Below are positions 1 through 7,280 of a DNA stretch of 39,206 nt, in pieces. Each line of letters begins with the position of its first letter. Position 1 is the first letter of the stretch. The notes under the pieces are model-generated. The model did no database searches. It was not told the origin of the DNA and saw only the letters and a list, made by a program, of their open reading frames with translations. The stretch comes from Acaryochloris sp. CRU_2_0 (GTDB taxonomy: Bacteria; Cyanobacteriota; Cyanobacteriia; Thermosynechococcales; Thermosynechococcaceae), in contig JAAUOM010000031.1 of assembly GCA_012034865.1 (NCBI GenBank), forward strand, positions 1-39,206, given 5' to 3'. A program made the position numbers and the translations under genes.

Positions 1-2
1 AC

Positions 3-368
3 TCGGTTGACTTAAGGCAAAAGATAATTGATACCTATCTCGCAGGCGGTATTTCTCAACGTCAATTAGCCAAACGATTCCGAGTGGCATTGAGTTTTAT
101 TGAGAAATTGCTTAAACAATATCGAGAAACAGGCAATATTGCACCCAAAGTTAGAACCGAGCAACCCCCTATCAAACTTAAACCTGACCAATTGGCCAAG
201 CTTGAGGAACTCGTGATTGCTAATAATGATGCAACCCTAGCTGAATTACGGGAGCAGTTGAAAGAAGCGACCGGAGTCTTGATTGGGCGTTCAACGGTTG
301 ATCGGATGTTGCAAAAGCTGAATTTGACCCATAAAAAAAAGCCTACACCCGACCGAAAAAGAAAGTGA
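3..368 (+). CDS. IS630 transposase, N-terminal DNA-binding part (partial)
   Basis: This is the DNA-binding half of an IS630-type transposase. The frame is open from the window edge, and the residues before the internal GTG at 84 (GGISQRQLAKRF) look like the start of the helix-turn-helix, so the true start is upstream of base 1. The frame continues through a second winged-helix-like region (LREQLKEATGV, RSTVDRMLQKLNL) and ends at a TGA at 366-368. A run of eight A at 333-340 lies just before the end. Reading one base ahead from there gives HPTEKESDRVQKERARYW, the usual family sequence joining the two halves, so the full protein needs a +1 (or -2) shift at the A8 run. Transcript slippage at A8 or a decayed element are both possible. 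Confidence 0.8.
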   Translation, partial: SVDLRQKIIDTYLAGGISQRQLAKRFRVALSFIEKLLKQYRETGNIAPKVRTEQPPIKLKPDQLAKLEELVIANNDATLAELREQLKEATGVLIGRSTVDRMLQKLNLTHKKKPTPDRKRK

Positions 369-372
369 CCGA

Positions 373-945
373 GTGCAAAAAGAGCGTGCCCGATACTGGC
401 AACTGATTCAAGGCATTCTCGCCAAAGACATGATCTTCATTGACGAATCGGGAATTAACCTTGCCATGACCCGATTGTTTGCCAGAGCACCAAAGGGAGA
501 ACGAGCACACGGGAAACGGCCTAGCAAACGAGGCAAGAATGTTTCCTTGATTAGTGCCATCAGTCTGACGGGTGTGATCACTCAGCTTGCACTACTCGGT
601 TCAATCGACGGACTTACCTTTGAGGCGTTTATTGCCCAAAAACTTGTACCTAAACTTTGGAAAGGAGCCTGCGTCATCATGGATAACTGTTCCATTCATC
701 TTGGGTCAGAAATTGAGGCTTGGATTCAGGAGGCTGGTGCTCATCTCATTTACTTACCACCCTACTCGCCGGATTTTTCACCTATCGAAAACTGCTGGTC
801 TAAAGTTAAAAGTATTTTGCGCTCCATTGGGGCTAGAACTTATCCTGATCTAGCAAAAGCAATTGAAGAAGCTTTCAGCAAGGTATCGCTAGAAGACCTG
901 CGTGGATGGTTTACTCATTGTTGCTACTGTACCTCAGTAGACTAG
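373..945 (+). CDS. IS630 transposase, C-terminal DDE catalytic part
   Basis: This is the catalytic domain of an IS630/Tc1-like transposase. Numbering from the GTG at 373, the triad is D24 (IFIDESG), D104 (VIMDNCSIH) and E139 (YSPDFSPIEN), with the family hallmark LPPYSPDFSPIE. It cuts and joins the element's ends at TA targets. The frame is open upstream of the GTG as far as the A8 run at 333-340, and those upstream codons encode family-like residues. The protein is therefore more likely made as a fusion with the preceding frame than from its own start. The catalytic residues are intact, so the element may still be active if the shift occurs. Confidence 0.82.
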   Translation: MQKERARYWQLIQGILAKDMIFIDESGINLAMTRLFARAPKGERAHGKRPSKRGKNVSLISAISLTGVITQLALLGSIDGLTFEAFIAQKLVPKLWKGACVIMDNCSIHLGSEIEAWIQEAGAHLIYLPPYSPDFSPIENCWSKVKSILRSIGARTYPDLAKAIEEAFSKVSLEDLRGWFTHCCYCTSVD

Positions 946-1042
946 AAAATGCTATATCAGATGACTCATTAGGCTACATCTAAGATGCTTTGTATTCTAT
1001 GGTCGAGACAAGATAGGGATAAGTATTTTAGGGATATCGTCC

Positions 1043-2401
1043 ATGCCGCAATTTGCTTGGAAATTAGGGAAGACAAAGGTCTGCTTTGGAGGTTTATGGC
1101 TCTTGATGGGGGGGATGGTGGCGATGATCACTGGATGCAACCCAAGCCCAAAAACGGAGGCTGAAGCGCAACAGCCGCAGGGTCAGCAAGAACCAGCCTC
1201 TGTAGATGTGGCGATCGCTCGCACCACAGCGTTAACCACCGGATTGGAATATACGGGCACCACCCAACCCTATCGCCAGGTTTTACTTCGTGCCCAGGTG
1301 GAAGGCCAGCTTTTGCGGGTGGGGGTGGATGTGGGTGATCCCGTGGTTCCAGGTCAGGTCTTAGCCCGACTAGATGATAAAGTGCTGACCACGGCAGTCA
1401 TTGAAGCCCAAGCTGAGATGGCAGCTCTAGAATCGGAAGTGGCTCAAGCACAGACACAGGTGAGCGATGCCCTAAGGCAGGTTGAGACTGCACGGCTGCA
1501 GCTACAGCAGAACCAAGCAGACCTAGGACGTTACGAAAACCTCGCCAAAGTGGGGGCGATCCCCAAGCAACAGGTCGAACAAGCCCGCACAACTACAGGT
1601 ACAGCCCGCCAAGCCTTGCGCTCAACTCAAGCGGTGGTGCGAACCCGTCAGCAGGCTGTTAATGCTGCCCAGCGGCGGGTGAAAGCTCAGCAGGCCGTGG
1701 TTGGCCGCGAACAGAAACGACTGGCATATAGTACCTTAACTTCACCTCTGAGGGGTGTTGTCCTAGATCGTGTGTCTGAACCTGGAGACCTGGCCCAAGC
1801 GGGCAGTGAAATCCTCAAACTGGGAGATTTCAGCCAGGTGAAGGTGGCGGTGCAAATTTCAGAACTGGAGCTTAAAAGGGTGCGAGTGGGCCAATCAGTG
1901 CAAGTGAGGCTAGATGCGTTTGCTAATCAGACGTTTCGCGGTCAGGTGACTCGCCTATCTCCCATGGCAGATCCCACGGCACGACTGTTGCCAGTTGAAG
2001 TCACTATCCCTAATCTTGAAGGACGCATCGGCAGCGGTTTGCTGGCGCGGGTGAGCTTTAACCAGGAGGCTACTCGTTCTGTAGTGGTACCGGAAGCTGC
2101 TTTACAAACAAATCAACGTCGATTCCCTCGACGTCAAGATATTTCTCAAGAGGATAGCACCCAGCGTCAAGGGTCTAGTCAATTGGGCAAGCTGTTTGTA
2201 GTGAAGGGGTCAGGCAAGGAGGCTAAGGTAACGGCCCGATCTGTGACCCTCGGTCAACGTCGAGAGGGTCAGGTGGAGATTGTGACAGGTCTAAAACCGG
2301 GCGATCTCTTTGTCATTCGTAGCAGTAAAGCCCTTAAAGAGGGAGACCCTGTGCGGCTGAGCATTCTGTCTGAATCATCTAGTCCGCAAAATGCTCCTTA
2401 G
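1043..2401 (+). CDS. RND efflux adaptor (membrane-fusion lipoprotein, HlyD/AcrA type)
   Basis: This is the periplasmic adaptor subunit that links an inner-membrane RND pump to an outer-membrane channel. Residues 1-32 form a lipoprotein signal peptide with lipobox ITGC and acylation at C32. A lipoyl half-motif follows near residues 90-115 (VEGQLLRVGVDVGDPV), then a Q/A-rich coiled-coil hairpin at about 118-225, a second lipoyl half and beta-barrel (LTSPLRGVVLDRVSEPGD), and the membrane-proximal domain. Length 452 is normal. It lies 20 bp before the pump gene, clearly an operon. No outer-membrane TolC-type gene is in the window, so the pair must share one encoded elsewhere. Substrate cannot be told from sequence. 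Confidence 0.9.
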   Translation: MPQFAWKLGKTKVCFGGLWLLMGGMVAMITGCNPSPKTEAEAQQPQGQQEPASVDVAIARTTALTTGLEYTGTTQPYRQVLLRAQVEGQLLRVGVDVGDPVVPGQVLARLDDKVLTTAVIEAQAEMAALESEVAQAQTQVSDALRQVETARLQLQQNQADLGRYENLAKVGAIPKQQVEQARTTTGTARQALRSTQAVVRTRQQAVNAAQRRVKAQQAVVGREQKRLAYSTLTSPLRGVVLDRVSEPGDLAQAGSEILKLGDFSQVKVAVQISELELKRVRVGQSVQVRLDAFANQTFRGQVTRLSPMADPTARLLPVEVTIPNLEGRIGSGLLARVSFNQEATRSVVVPEAALQTNQRRFPRRQDISQEDSTQRQGSSQLGKLFVVKGSGKEAKVTARSVTLGQRREGQVEIVTGLKPGDLFVIRSSKALKEGDPVRLSILSESSSPQNAP

Positions 2402-2421
2402 TCAGTTCTTCTCCGCAACCT

Positions 2422-5400
2422 ATGACGCAGAACACTCAATCAACGGGCTTCAGTCTCAGTCAGATTGCCATTCGTCGGCACATTGGTACCTTAATGATGA
2501 CCCTTGCCGTCGTGGTCATGGGGGTCTTTTTTATCTCCACTCTTCAGGTGGATTTACTCCCCTCGATCACCTATCCCCGGATTGGTGTGCGGGTGAATGC
2601 ACCGGGAATTGCCCCGGATGTGGCAGTGGATGAAGTGACTAAACCGCTAGAAGAAGCCCTTTCGGCAACAGAGGGTGTCATTCAGGTCTATTCTGAGACC
2701 CGCGAGGGACAGGTTAGTTTGGATTTATTCTTTGAACCAGGAGGCAATATTGATCAAGCGCTCAATGATGCGACAGCCACCTTTAACCGTGCTAGAAACC
2801 AGCTTCCAGATACTATTGAAGAACCGCGATTGTTTAAGGTAGACCCCTCTCAACTGCCCGCCTATGAATTTGCCCTGACGTCATCCGCCATTCCGTCTGT
2901 AGAACTGCGTGTGTTTGCCGATGAACAACTGGCACGGGAGTTGGGCGTAGTCTCCGGCGTGGCGGCTGTAGATGTATCGGGTGGCGTGGAGGAAGAAGTG
3001 CGGATATTAGTGGATTTAGATCGGCTGCAAGCCCAGGGGATTGGCCTCAACGCAGTGCTAGATCAACTGACTGCCGCCAATCAAGATATTTCTGGAGGAC
3101 GAATTTTAGGGGATACAGCAGAACCTTTAACGCGAGCGATGGGTCGGTTTCAAGATGCCGCAGCTATCCGTGATCTATCCTTTGAAGTGAATGGCGTCAC
3201 GGAAGGACAGACCCCCTCCGGTTCCCAGCCAACTGAACCGACCCCGTCACAGCGGGTTTACCTGCGCGATTTTGCTGAGGTGATCGATGGTACCCAGCAG
3301 CAGCGGGTTTTTGTAACGCTGAACGGGCAACCTGCTGTTAAGGTCAGTGTGCAAAAGCAGCCGGATGCCAACACCATTACTGTGGTTGAGGCGGTGAAGC
3401 AGCGCATTCAAGAACTGCGTCAGGCTGAGGCTATTCCTGACAATATGCAGCTCCTGCCGACTCTGGATGAGTCGGTATTTATTCGCAACGCGGTGTCCAA
3501 TGTCACCAGTTCGGGCTTAATCGGAACAGCATTGGCCGCGATCGCTGTCCTTTTATTCCTGGGTTCGCTGCGTCAAACCTTCATCATTGTCCTTTCCATT
3601 CCGCTAGCAACCTTAGCCGCTATCATTCTAATGGGGATATTTGGGCTATCCCTGAACGTGTTTAGCCTAGGAGGATTAGCCCTGGGTGTGGGGATTGTGG
3701 TCGATAACTCTATTGTTATGTTGGAGGCGATCGCAGAAGGTGCAGGCATGACGCCAGGACAAGACACCAAGGCACGGCTAGGCTTACGCCCACTCATTCA
3801 GCGGTCGATTCAAAGCAGTCAAGAAGTCGAGTCGGCTCTACTGGCATCTACCAGTACCAACCTAGTGGCCGTACTGCCTTTTTTGTTGATTGGGGGCTTT
3901 ATTGCCCTGTTATTTAACGAGCTGATTTTGACCATCAGTTTTTCAGTAGCTGCCTCCATTTTGATCGCAGTTACTGTAGTACCCATGCTGGCTTCTCGTC
4001 TGTTGGCGCTTCCTTGGTCAAGCAATGTTGGCCAGTTCTGGTTCTTGCGCCAGTTTAACCACCGCTTTCAGATCGCTACGCGCCGCTATGCTGACCTGTT
4101 GCAGTGGACGTTGACTAAGCGCTGGCTGGTGATTGGACTGGTCGTTTTGGTGTTTAGCAGCAGCAGCCTGTGGATGGTGGGTCAAATTCCCCAAGAAATC
4201 TTGCCGCGCATCAATACGGGACAGGCAAACCTCAGTGCTCAGTTTCCACCAGGCACGCCTCTAGCGATGAGTCGGAAAGTAATGGCAGCAACCGATAAAA
4301 TTCTGCTAGATCAGCCAGAAACTGATTATGTCTTCACGACAGTGGGGGGATCGTTATTTGGCAATAACACCAACGAAAACCCCCTACGGAGTTCCAGTAA
4401 CATCACCCTAAAGCCGGGAACCGATGTCGAAGTCTTCATTGCAAAAGTAGAAAAGCTGTTTCGCACCCTCAACCTTGTCGATATTCGATTGCGCCTTAAT
4501 CCTACTCAGGTACGCGGCTTAATTTTGAACAATTCTCCCGTGCGGGGGGCAGAGGTGGATGTGATCTTGCAAGGTGAGGATGTCCAAACCCTAGAACAGG
4601 CCGGCAAACAAGTGCTACAGGCATTAGAAGAGCAGGCAACCCTGAGCAATTTCCGCCCGGATGCAGATGATCGCCAACCCGAAATTCAAATTTGGCCCGA
4701 TCGCGAACGGCTGGCAGCCCTCAACTTAACCATCCAAGATATTGGCGACACCTTAGAAACCGCTATCCAGGGAACGGTGCCTACCCAACTTCAGCGGGGT
4801 AATCGGTTGGTAGACGTGCGCCTAGAGCTAGATGAGGCATCGATCCGTCAGCCTTCCCAACTTGAGCGGCTGCCCTTGTTTGTGGCGGGAAGCCGTCAGG
4901 TGCGTCTGGGAGATGTAGCTCGGATCGAGGCAGGGCAGGCTCCTGGCCAAATTCAGCGGATTAACCAGCGCCAGGTGTTTATTATTGCAGGTAGCTTAAA
5001 TCAAGGGGCTAGTTTAGGGGATGCCCTTGATCAGGTTAATCGAGTTTTGAGTGGGCTGGCGTTGCCAGATGGTGTTAGCGTGTTGCCCAGTTCTGCTGCT
5101 CAAAGCAATCGACAGCTTCAGGCTACCCTACCTGTGTTAGGGGGGTTGGCGGCGTTTTTGGTGTTTGTGGTAATGGCAGTGCAGTATAACTCCCTAATTG
5201 ACCCCCTTGTCATCATGTTCACTATTCCCCTAGCGCTGGCGGGAGGTATCTTTGGTCTGTTTATAACCCAGACGGCAATCGGTGCCACAGTGATTGTAGG
5301 GGCAGTGTTGTTGGTGGGCATTGTGGTCAACAACGCCATTATTATGGTGGAGCTTGCCAACCAGATTCGTGAGCGAGAGGACTGTTCCCGTCGTCTTGCT

Positions 5401-5640
5401 ATTCTTAAGGCAGCTCCTCAACGACTGCGCCCCATTTTAATGACTACCATTACGACGGTTTTGGGTATGTTCCCACTGGCGCTGGGGTTGGGACAAGGGG
5501 GAGAGTTTTTGCAACCCCTCGGTGTGGTTGTGTTTGCCGGACTGTCTCTGGCAACGCTCTTGACCCTCTTCATTATTCCCTGCTTCTACCTGCTGATGCA
5601 CGATTTGTTTGACTGGCCAGCTTGGTTAAAGCTTGAGTAA
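2422..5640 (+). CDS. RND efflux pump, AcrB-type inner-membrane transporter
   Basis: This is a proton-driven RND transporter of 1072 residues, the normal family length. It shows the duplicated plan: TM1 at about 22-42, a large periplasmic loop, TM2-6 at about 350-540, then TM7 near 567-590, a second loop and TM8-12 at the end. The TM4 motif GIVVDNSIVMLEAI carries the conserved proton-relay Asp, with Asn in the next position instead of the second Asp of AcrB; many relatives show this. The matching TM10 motif is GIVVNNAIIMVELANQ. With the adaptor gene just upstream it forms a two-component pump. Hydrophobic or amphiphilic compounds are more likely substrates than metals, by inference only. Confidence 0.92.
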   Translation: MTQNTQSTGFSLSQIAIRRHIGTLMMTLAVVVMGVFFISTLQVDLLPSITYPRIGVRVNAPGIAPDVAVDEVTKPLEEALSATEGVIQVYSETREGQVSLDLFFEPGGNIDQALNDATATFNRARNQLPDTIEEPRLFKVDPSQLPAYEFALTSSAIPSVELRVFADEQLARELGVVSGVAAVDVSGGVEEEVRILVDLDRLQAQGIGLNAVLDQLTAANQDISGGRILGDTAEPLTRAMGRFQDAAAIRDLSFEVNGVTEGQTPSGSQPTEPTPSQRVYLRDFAEVIDGTQQQRVFVTLNGQPAVKVSVQKQPDANTITVVEAVKQRIQELRQAEAIPDNMQLLPTLDESVFIRNAVSNVTSSGLIGTALAAIAVLLFLGSLRQTFIIVLSIPLATLAAIILMGIFGLSLNVFSLGGLALGVGIVVDNSIVMLEAIAEGAGMTPGQDTKARLGLRPLIQRSIQSSQEVESALLASTSTNLVAVLPFLLIGGFIALLFNELILTISFSVAASILIAVTVVPMLASRLLALPWSSNVGQFWFLRQFNHRFQIATRRYADLLQWTLTKRWLVIGLVVLVFSSSSLWMVGQIPQEILPRINTGQANLSAQFPPGTPLAMSRKVMAATDKILLDQPETDYVFTTVGGSLFGNNTNENPLRSSSNITLKPGTDVEVFIAKVEKLFRTLNLVDIRLRLNPTQVRGLILNNSPVRGAEVDVILQGEDVQTLEQAGKQVLQALEEQATLSNFRPDADDRQPEIQIWPDRERLAALNLTIQDIGDTLETAIQGTVPTQLQRGNRLVDVRLELDEASIRQPSQLERLPLFVAGSRQVRLGDVARIEAGQAPGQIQRINQRQVFIIAGSLNQGASLGDALDQVNRVLSGLALPDGVSVLPSSAAQSNRQLQATLPVLGGLAAFLVFVVMAVQYNSLIDPLVIMFTIPLALAGGIFGLFITQTAIGATVIVGAVLLVGIVVNNAIIMVELANQIREREDCSRRLAILKAAPQRLRPILMTTITTVLGMFPLALGLGQGGEFLQPLGVVVFAGLSLATLLTLFIIPCFYLLMHDLFDWPAWLKLE

Positions 5641-5676
5641 CACCGTCAGGAGCGATTCAGTGTAGTCAAAAATTTG

Positions 5677-5720
5677 CGTGGATATACGGAATTTAAAACC
5701 TCCGTGGATATACGGAATTT
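5677..5720. repeat. 18-bp direct repeat, two copies
   Basis: CGTGGATATACGGAATTT occurs at 5677-5694 and again at 5703-5720, so the unit spacing is 26 bp. There are only two copies, so it is not a CRISPR array. It could be a tandem operator or the remains of a repeat expansion. Confidence 0.8.
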
Positions 5721-5779
5721 TCTGAATTTATTGGCTGGTGCTTTTTCGGTGACATAGGGGATGACGCCCAGAACCATTT

Positions 5780-5804
5780 AACCTCCGTAATATTGCGGTA
5801 GGTT
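5780..5804. repeat. Imperfect inverted repeat (hairpin)
   Basis: AACCT...AGGTT outer arms and CCG...CGG inner arms pair with one bulged base around an 8-base AT-rich loop. Confidence 0.5.
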
Positions 5805-5816
5805 CTCACCTGTCAC

Positions 5817-5835
5817 TGGCTTTACAGTAAAGCCA
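5817..5835. repeat. Perfect 8-bp stem hairpin
   Basis: TGGCTTTA and TAAAGCCA pair perfectly around a 3-base loop (CAG). No T-run follows on either strand, so it is not a standard terminator. Confidence 0.7.
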
Positions 5836-5856
5836 CTGTGTGTGTTCACCACCAGT

Positions 5857-5895
5857 TCTAGGTGCAGCAGTTCCTACAGCAATCCTGCACCTAGA
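5857..5895. repeat. 11-bp inverted repeat with 17-base loop
   Basis: TCTAGGTGCAG at 5857-5867 is the reverse complement of CTGCACCTAGA at 5885-5895. This is the strongest stem in the stretch and could be the end of a small mobile element or a structured RNA. Confidence 0.75.
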
Positions 5896-6066
5896 TAAAT
5901 ACAAATCCCACGATGACCCCTTTCTCATTAGCAAGAGGCCATTTTTTTGCCATGATCTTTACCCCTAAGGTCTTCTACTCATTTCATAGGGATTATGAAA
6001 CGCTTTCTGGCAGTTTGCTCTGCGCTTCTATACCAGTTTCTCTAGCTGAAACAGATACTCCAGTTT

Positions 6067-6501
6067 TTAATCCACGACGATTGGATTGGCTAAAGCCTGC
6101 ACCTCTATCTTTGCCGCTAGGATACCACCGACAATCGCAGCGATCGCACCAATGACCATCCCCACTGGTGCCCAGGCAATGGCAGCAAAAGGCCAGACAA
6201 TACTGCAAATTGCGATCGGGGCTAAAACCATCCCCACAGCAAGATTCACAGCACCTAAAAGGAAACTTGCTTTCACCGTCAACGCCTGCCAGCCTTGGGT
6301 TTGACCCTTATCCACTCGATGAACAATGGCTTTGACCAAAGCACCTATGCCAATTACACAGCCCATCCCTGTTACCACTGCCATGGTGGTACCCGTTGTG
6401 GTCTTTGTCGAGCCTACCAAAGCCCCAATCCCAGAACCCAGCGTGATGGTAATCACGCTCCAAACAGCCCAGAACAGACCGATTTTGTAATTCGCAGCCA
6501 T
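6067..6501 (-). CDS. Small glycine/alanine-rich membrane protein, function unknown
   Basis: I do not recognise this 144-residue protein. It has about four hydrophobic stretches rich in Gly, Ala and Ile (near 8-30, 38-60, 78-102 and 105-128) and a short charged loop (HRVDKGQTQ) in the middle, so it is probably an inner-membrane protein. The ATG at 6501 is preceded by a purine-rich AAGAGAAGAG at a suitable distance, which supports both the start and the reality of the gene. Neighbours are unrelated. No cofactor or catalytic motif is visible. Confidence 0.6.
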   Translation of the reverse strand: MAANYKIGLFWAVWSVITITLGSGIGALVGSTKTTTGTTMAVVTGMGCVIGIGALVKAIVHRVDKGQTQGWQALTVKASFLLGAVNLAVGMVLAPIAICSIVWPFAAIAWAPVGMVIGAIAAIVGGILAAKIEVQALANPIVVD

Positions 6502-6826
6502 CAGCTCTTCTCTTTTTAAACCTGCAATTATTGTCCCTTAAAACGCAGAAGGAGTTCGACCCTATCGTCTGGAATTATTTCACATCGGTCTTAAAAACAT
6601 CAGCCCTTGAGGAGGAATGGCCAGCGTGCCCAAACAGAAGCATAAGCTTGGACGGCAAGGGTTCTCCACTGAGGGTTGCAAAAGGTAAAAGCTGAGATCT
6701 GGCTTAGAATCGAGAATTTAATAAAGTGCCAAACTATAGCTCAGCAAAACAGCAAACCCTCACCTAATATTGGGCGAGGGGCTGGGAGTGAGAGCCAGAA
6801 TTTACGGGTTAATAAATTTACGATCC
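6502..6826. other. Intergenic stretch with a C/G-rich repeat
   Basis: No gene is supported. The 5' part should carry the promoter of the membrane-protein gene (minus strand). At 6757-6793 there is a CCCTCACC...GGGAGTGAG element. It resembles the dispersed C/G-rich repeats common in cyanobacterial genomes; its outer CTCAC and GTGAG can pair. Confidence 0.45.
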
Positions 6827-7048
6827 TTAGTAAGCTAAGGTTTCCAGCGTTTGCTTCAAATAAGAGCGAACCAAAACATCAAGAGTGGAGCCTTGGGCGC
6901 TAGCATCCAGACCTCGCTCTAATGCCCAACGTTGGAAACCTGAATTGGTGGAAATGACATCCTTGAGATCAGACCAAAACAGGTCGTGCTCTTCAGGGAG
7001 ATAATTATTCGATATAGCAGATGCAGTATGACTCATAGTTGTCTTCAT
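6827..7048 (-). CDS. Small protein of unknown function
   Basis: A 73-residue soluble protein, not recognised. Its composition looks coding (FWSDLKDVI, FQRWALERGLD, LDVLVRSYLKQTLETLAY) and predicts mostly helix. It has no signal peptide or membrane segment. The ATG at 7048 lacks a strong Shine-Dalgarno; a second Met five codons in is an alternative start. It sits downstream of infB on the same strand, 230 bp away, with a hairpin between, so it is probably transcribed separately. Confidence 0.55.
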   Translation of the reverse strand: MKTTMSHTASAISNNYLPEEHDLFWSDLKDVISTNSGFQRWALERGLDASAQGSTLDVLVRSYLKQTLETLAY

Positions 7049-7139
7049 AACCTAAGTGAGGAATAGCTGCTCAACACGTTACTCTATATTCAGGATAGCC
7101 GAGAAACAATGCCTAGGCACACTCAAATTGCAGGTAAGA

Positions 7140-7173
7140 CAGGGACTGGCTACGACAAAACCAGTTTACCCTG
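7140..7173 (-). terminator. Two-part stem-loop downstream of infB
   Basis: On the minus strand, CAGGG pairs with CCCTG and, after a 3-base bulge, ACTGG pairs with CCAGT around an 11-base loop. It lies about 110 bp past the infB stop. No T-run follows, so it is either a weak terminator or a 3'-end processing or stability element. Confidence 0.4.
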
Positions 7174-7280
7174 TAAGCGGGTTACTGTTTGGAGAAAACG
7201 ACCTTATTGGATTGCAGCAGATATTAGTATACTGAATGTTGATCCTGGCGTTTGTGCTAAGGAATACACAAAAGGGTACC

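Larger units (their letters stand above)
1..960 (+). mobile_element. IS630-family insertion sequence, right part
   Basis: The window opens inside the element: the transposase frame is already open at base 3, so the left end lies outside. The element holds a helix-turn-helix reading frame followed by a DDE catalytic frame. The right terminus is not defined; the stop at 943-945 is followed by an AT-rich stretch that should contain the right terminal inverted repeat. Members of this family insert at TA dinucleotides. The right limit given here is approximate. Confidence 0.8.
5641..6066. other. Gene-free stretch with dense short repeats and hairpins
   Basis: No convincing gene lies in these 426 bases. 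They hold an 18-base direct repeat and three inverted repeats within about 220 bases, listed separately. A weak plus-strand open frame at 5913-6155 overlaps the neighbouring minus-strand gene and resembles no known protein. The density of structure suggests a small non-autonomous element or a structured RNA. Confidence 0.5.

Noticed and set aside
5677-5720. Possible CRISPR repeat
   Set aside because: There are only two copies with an 8-base gap, so no array.
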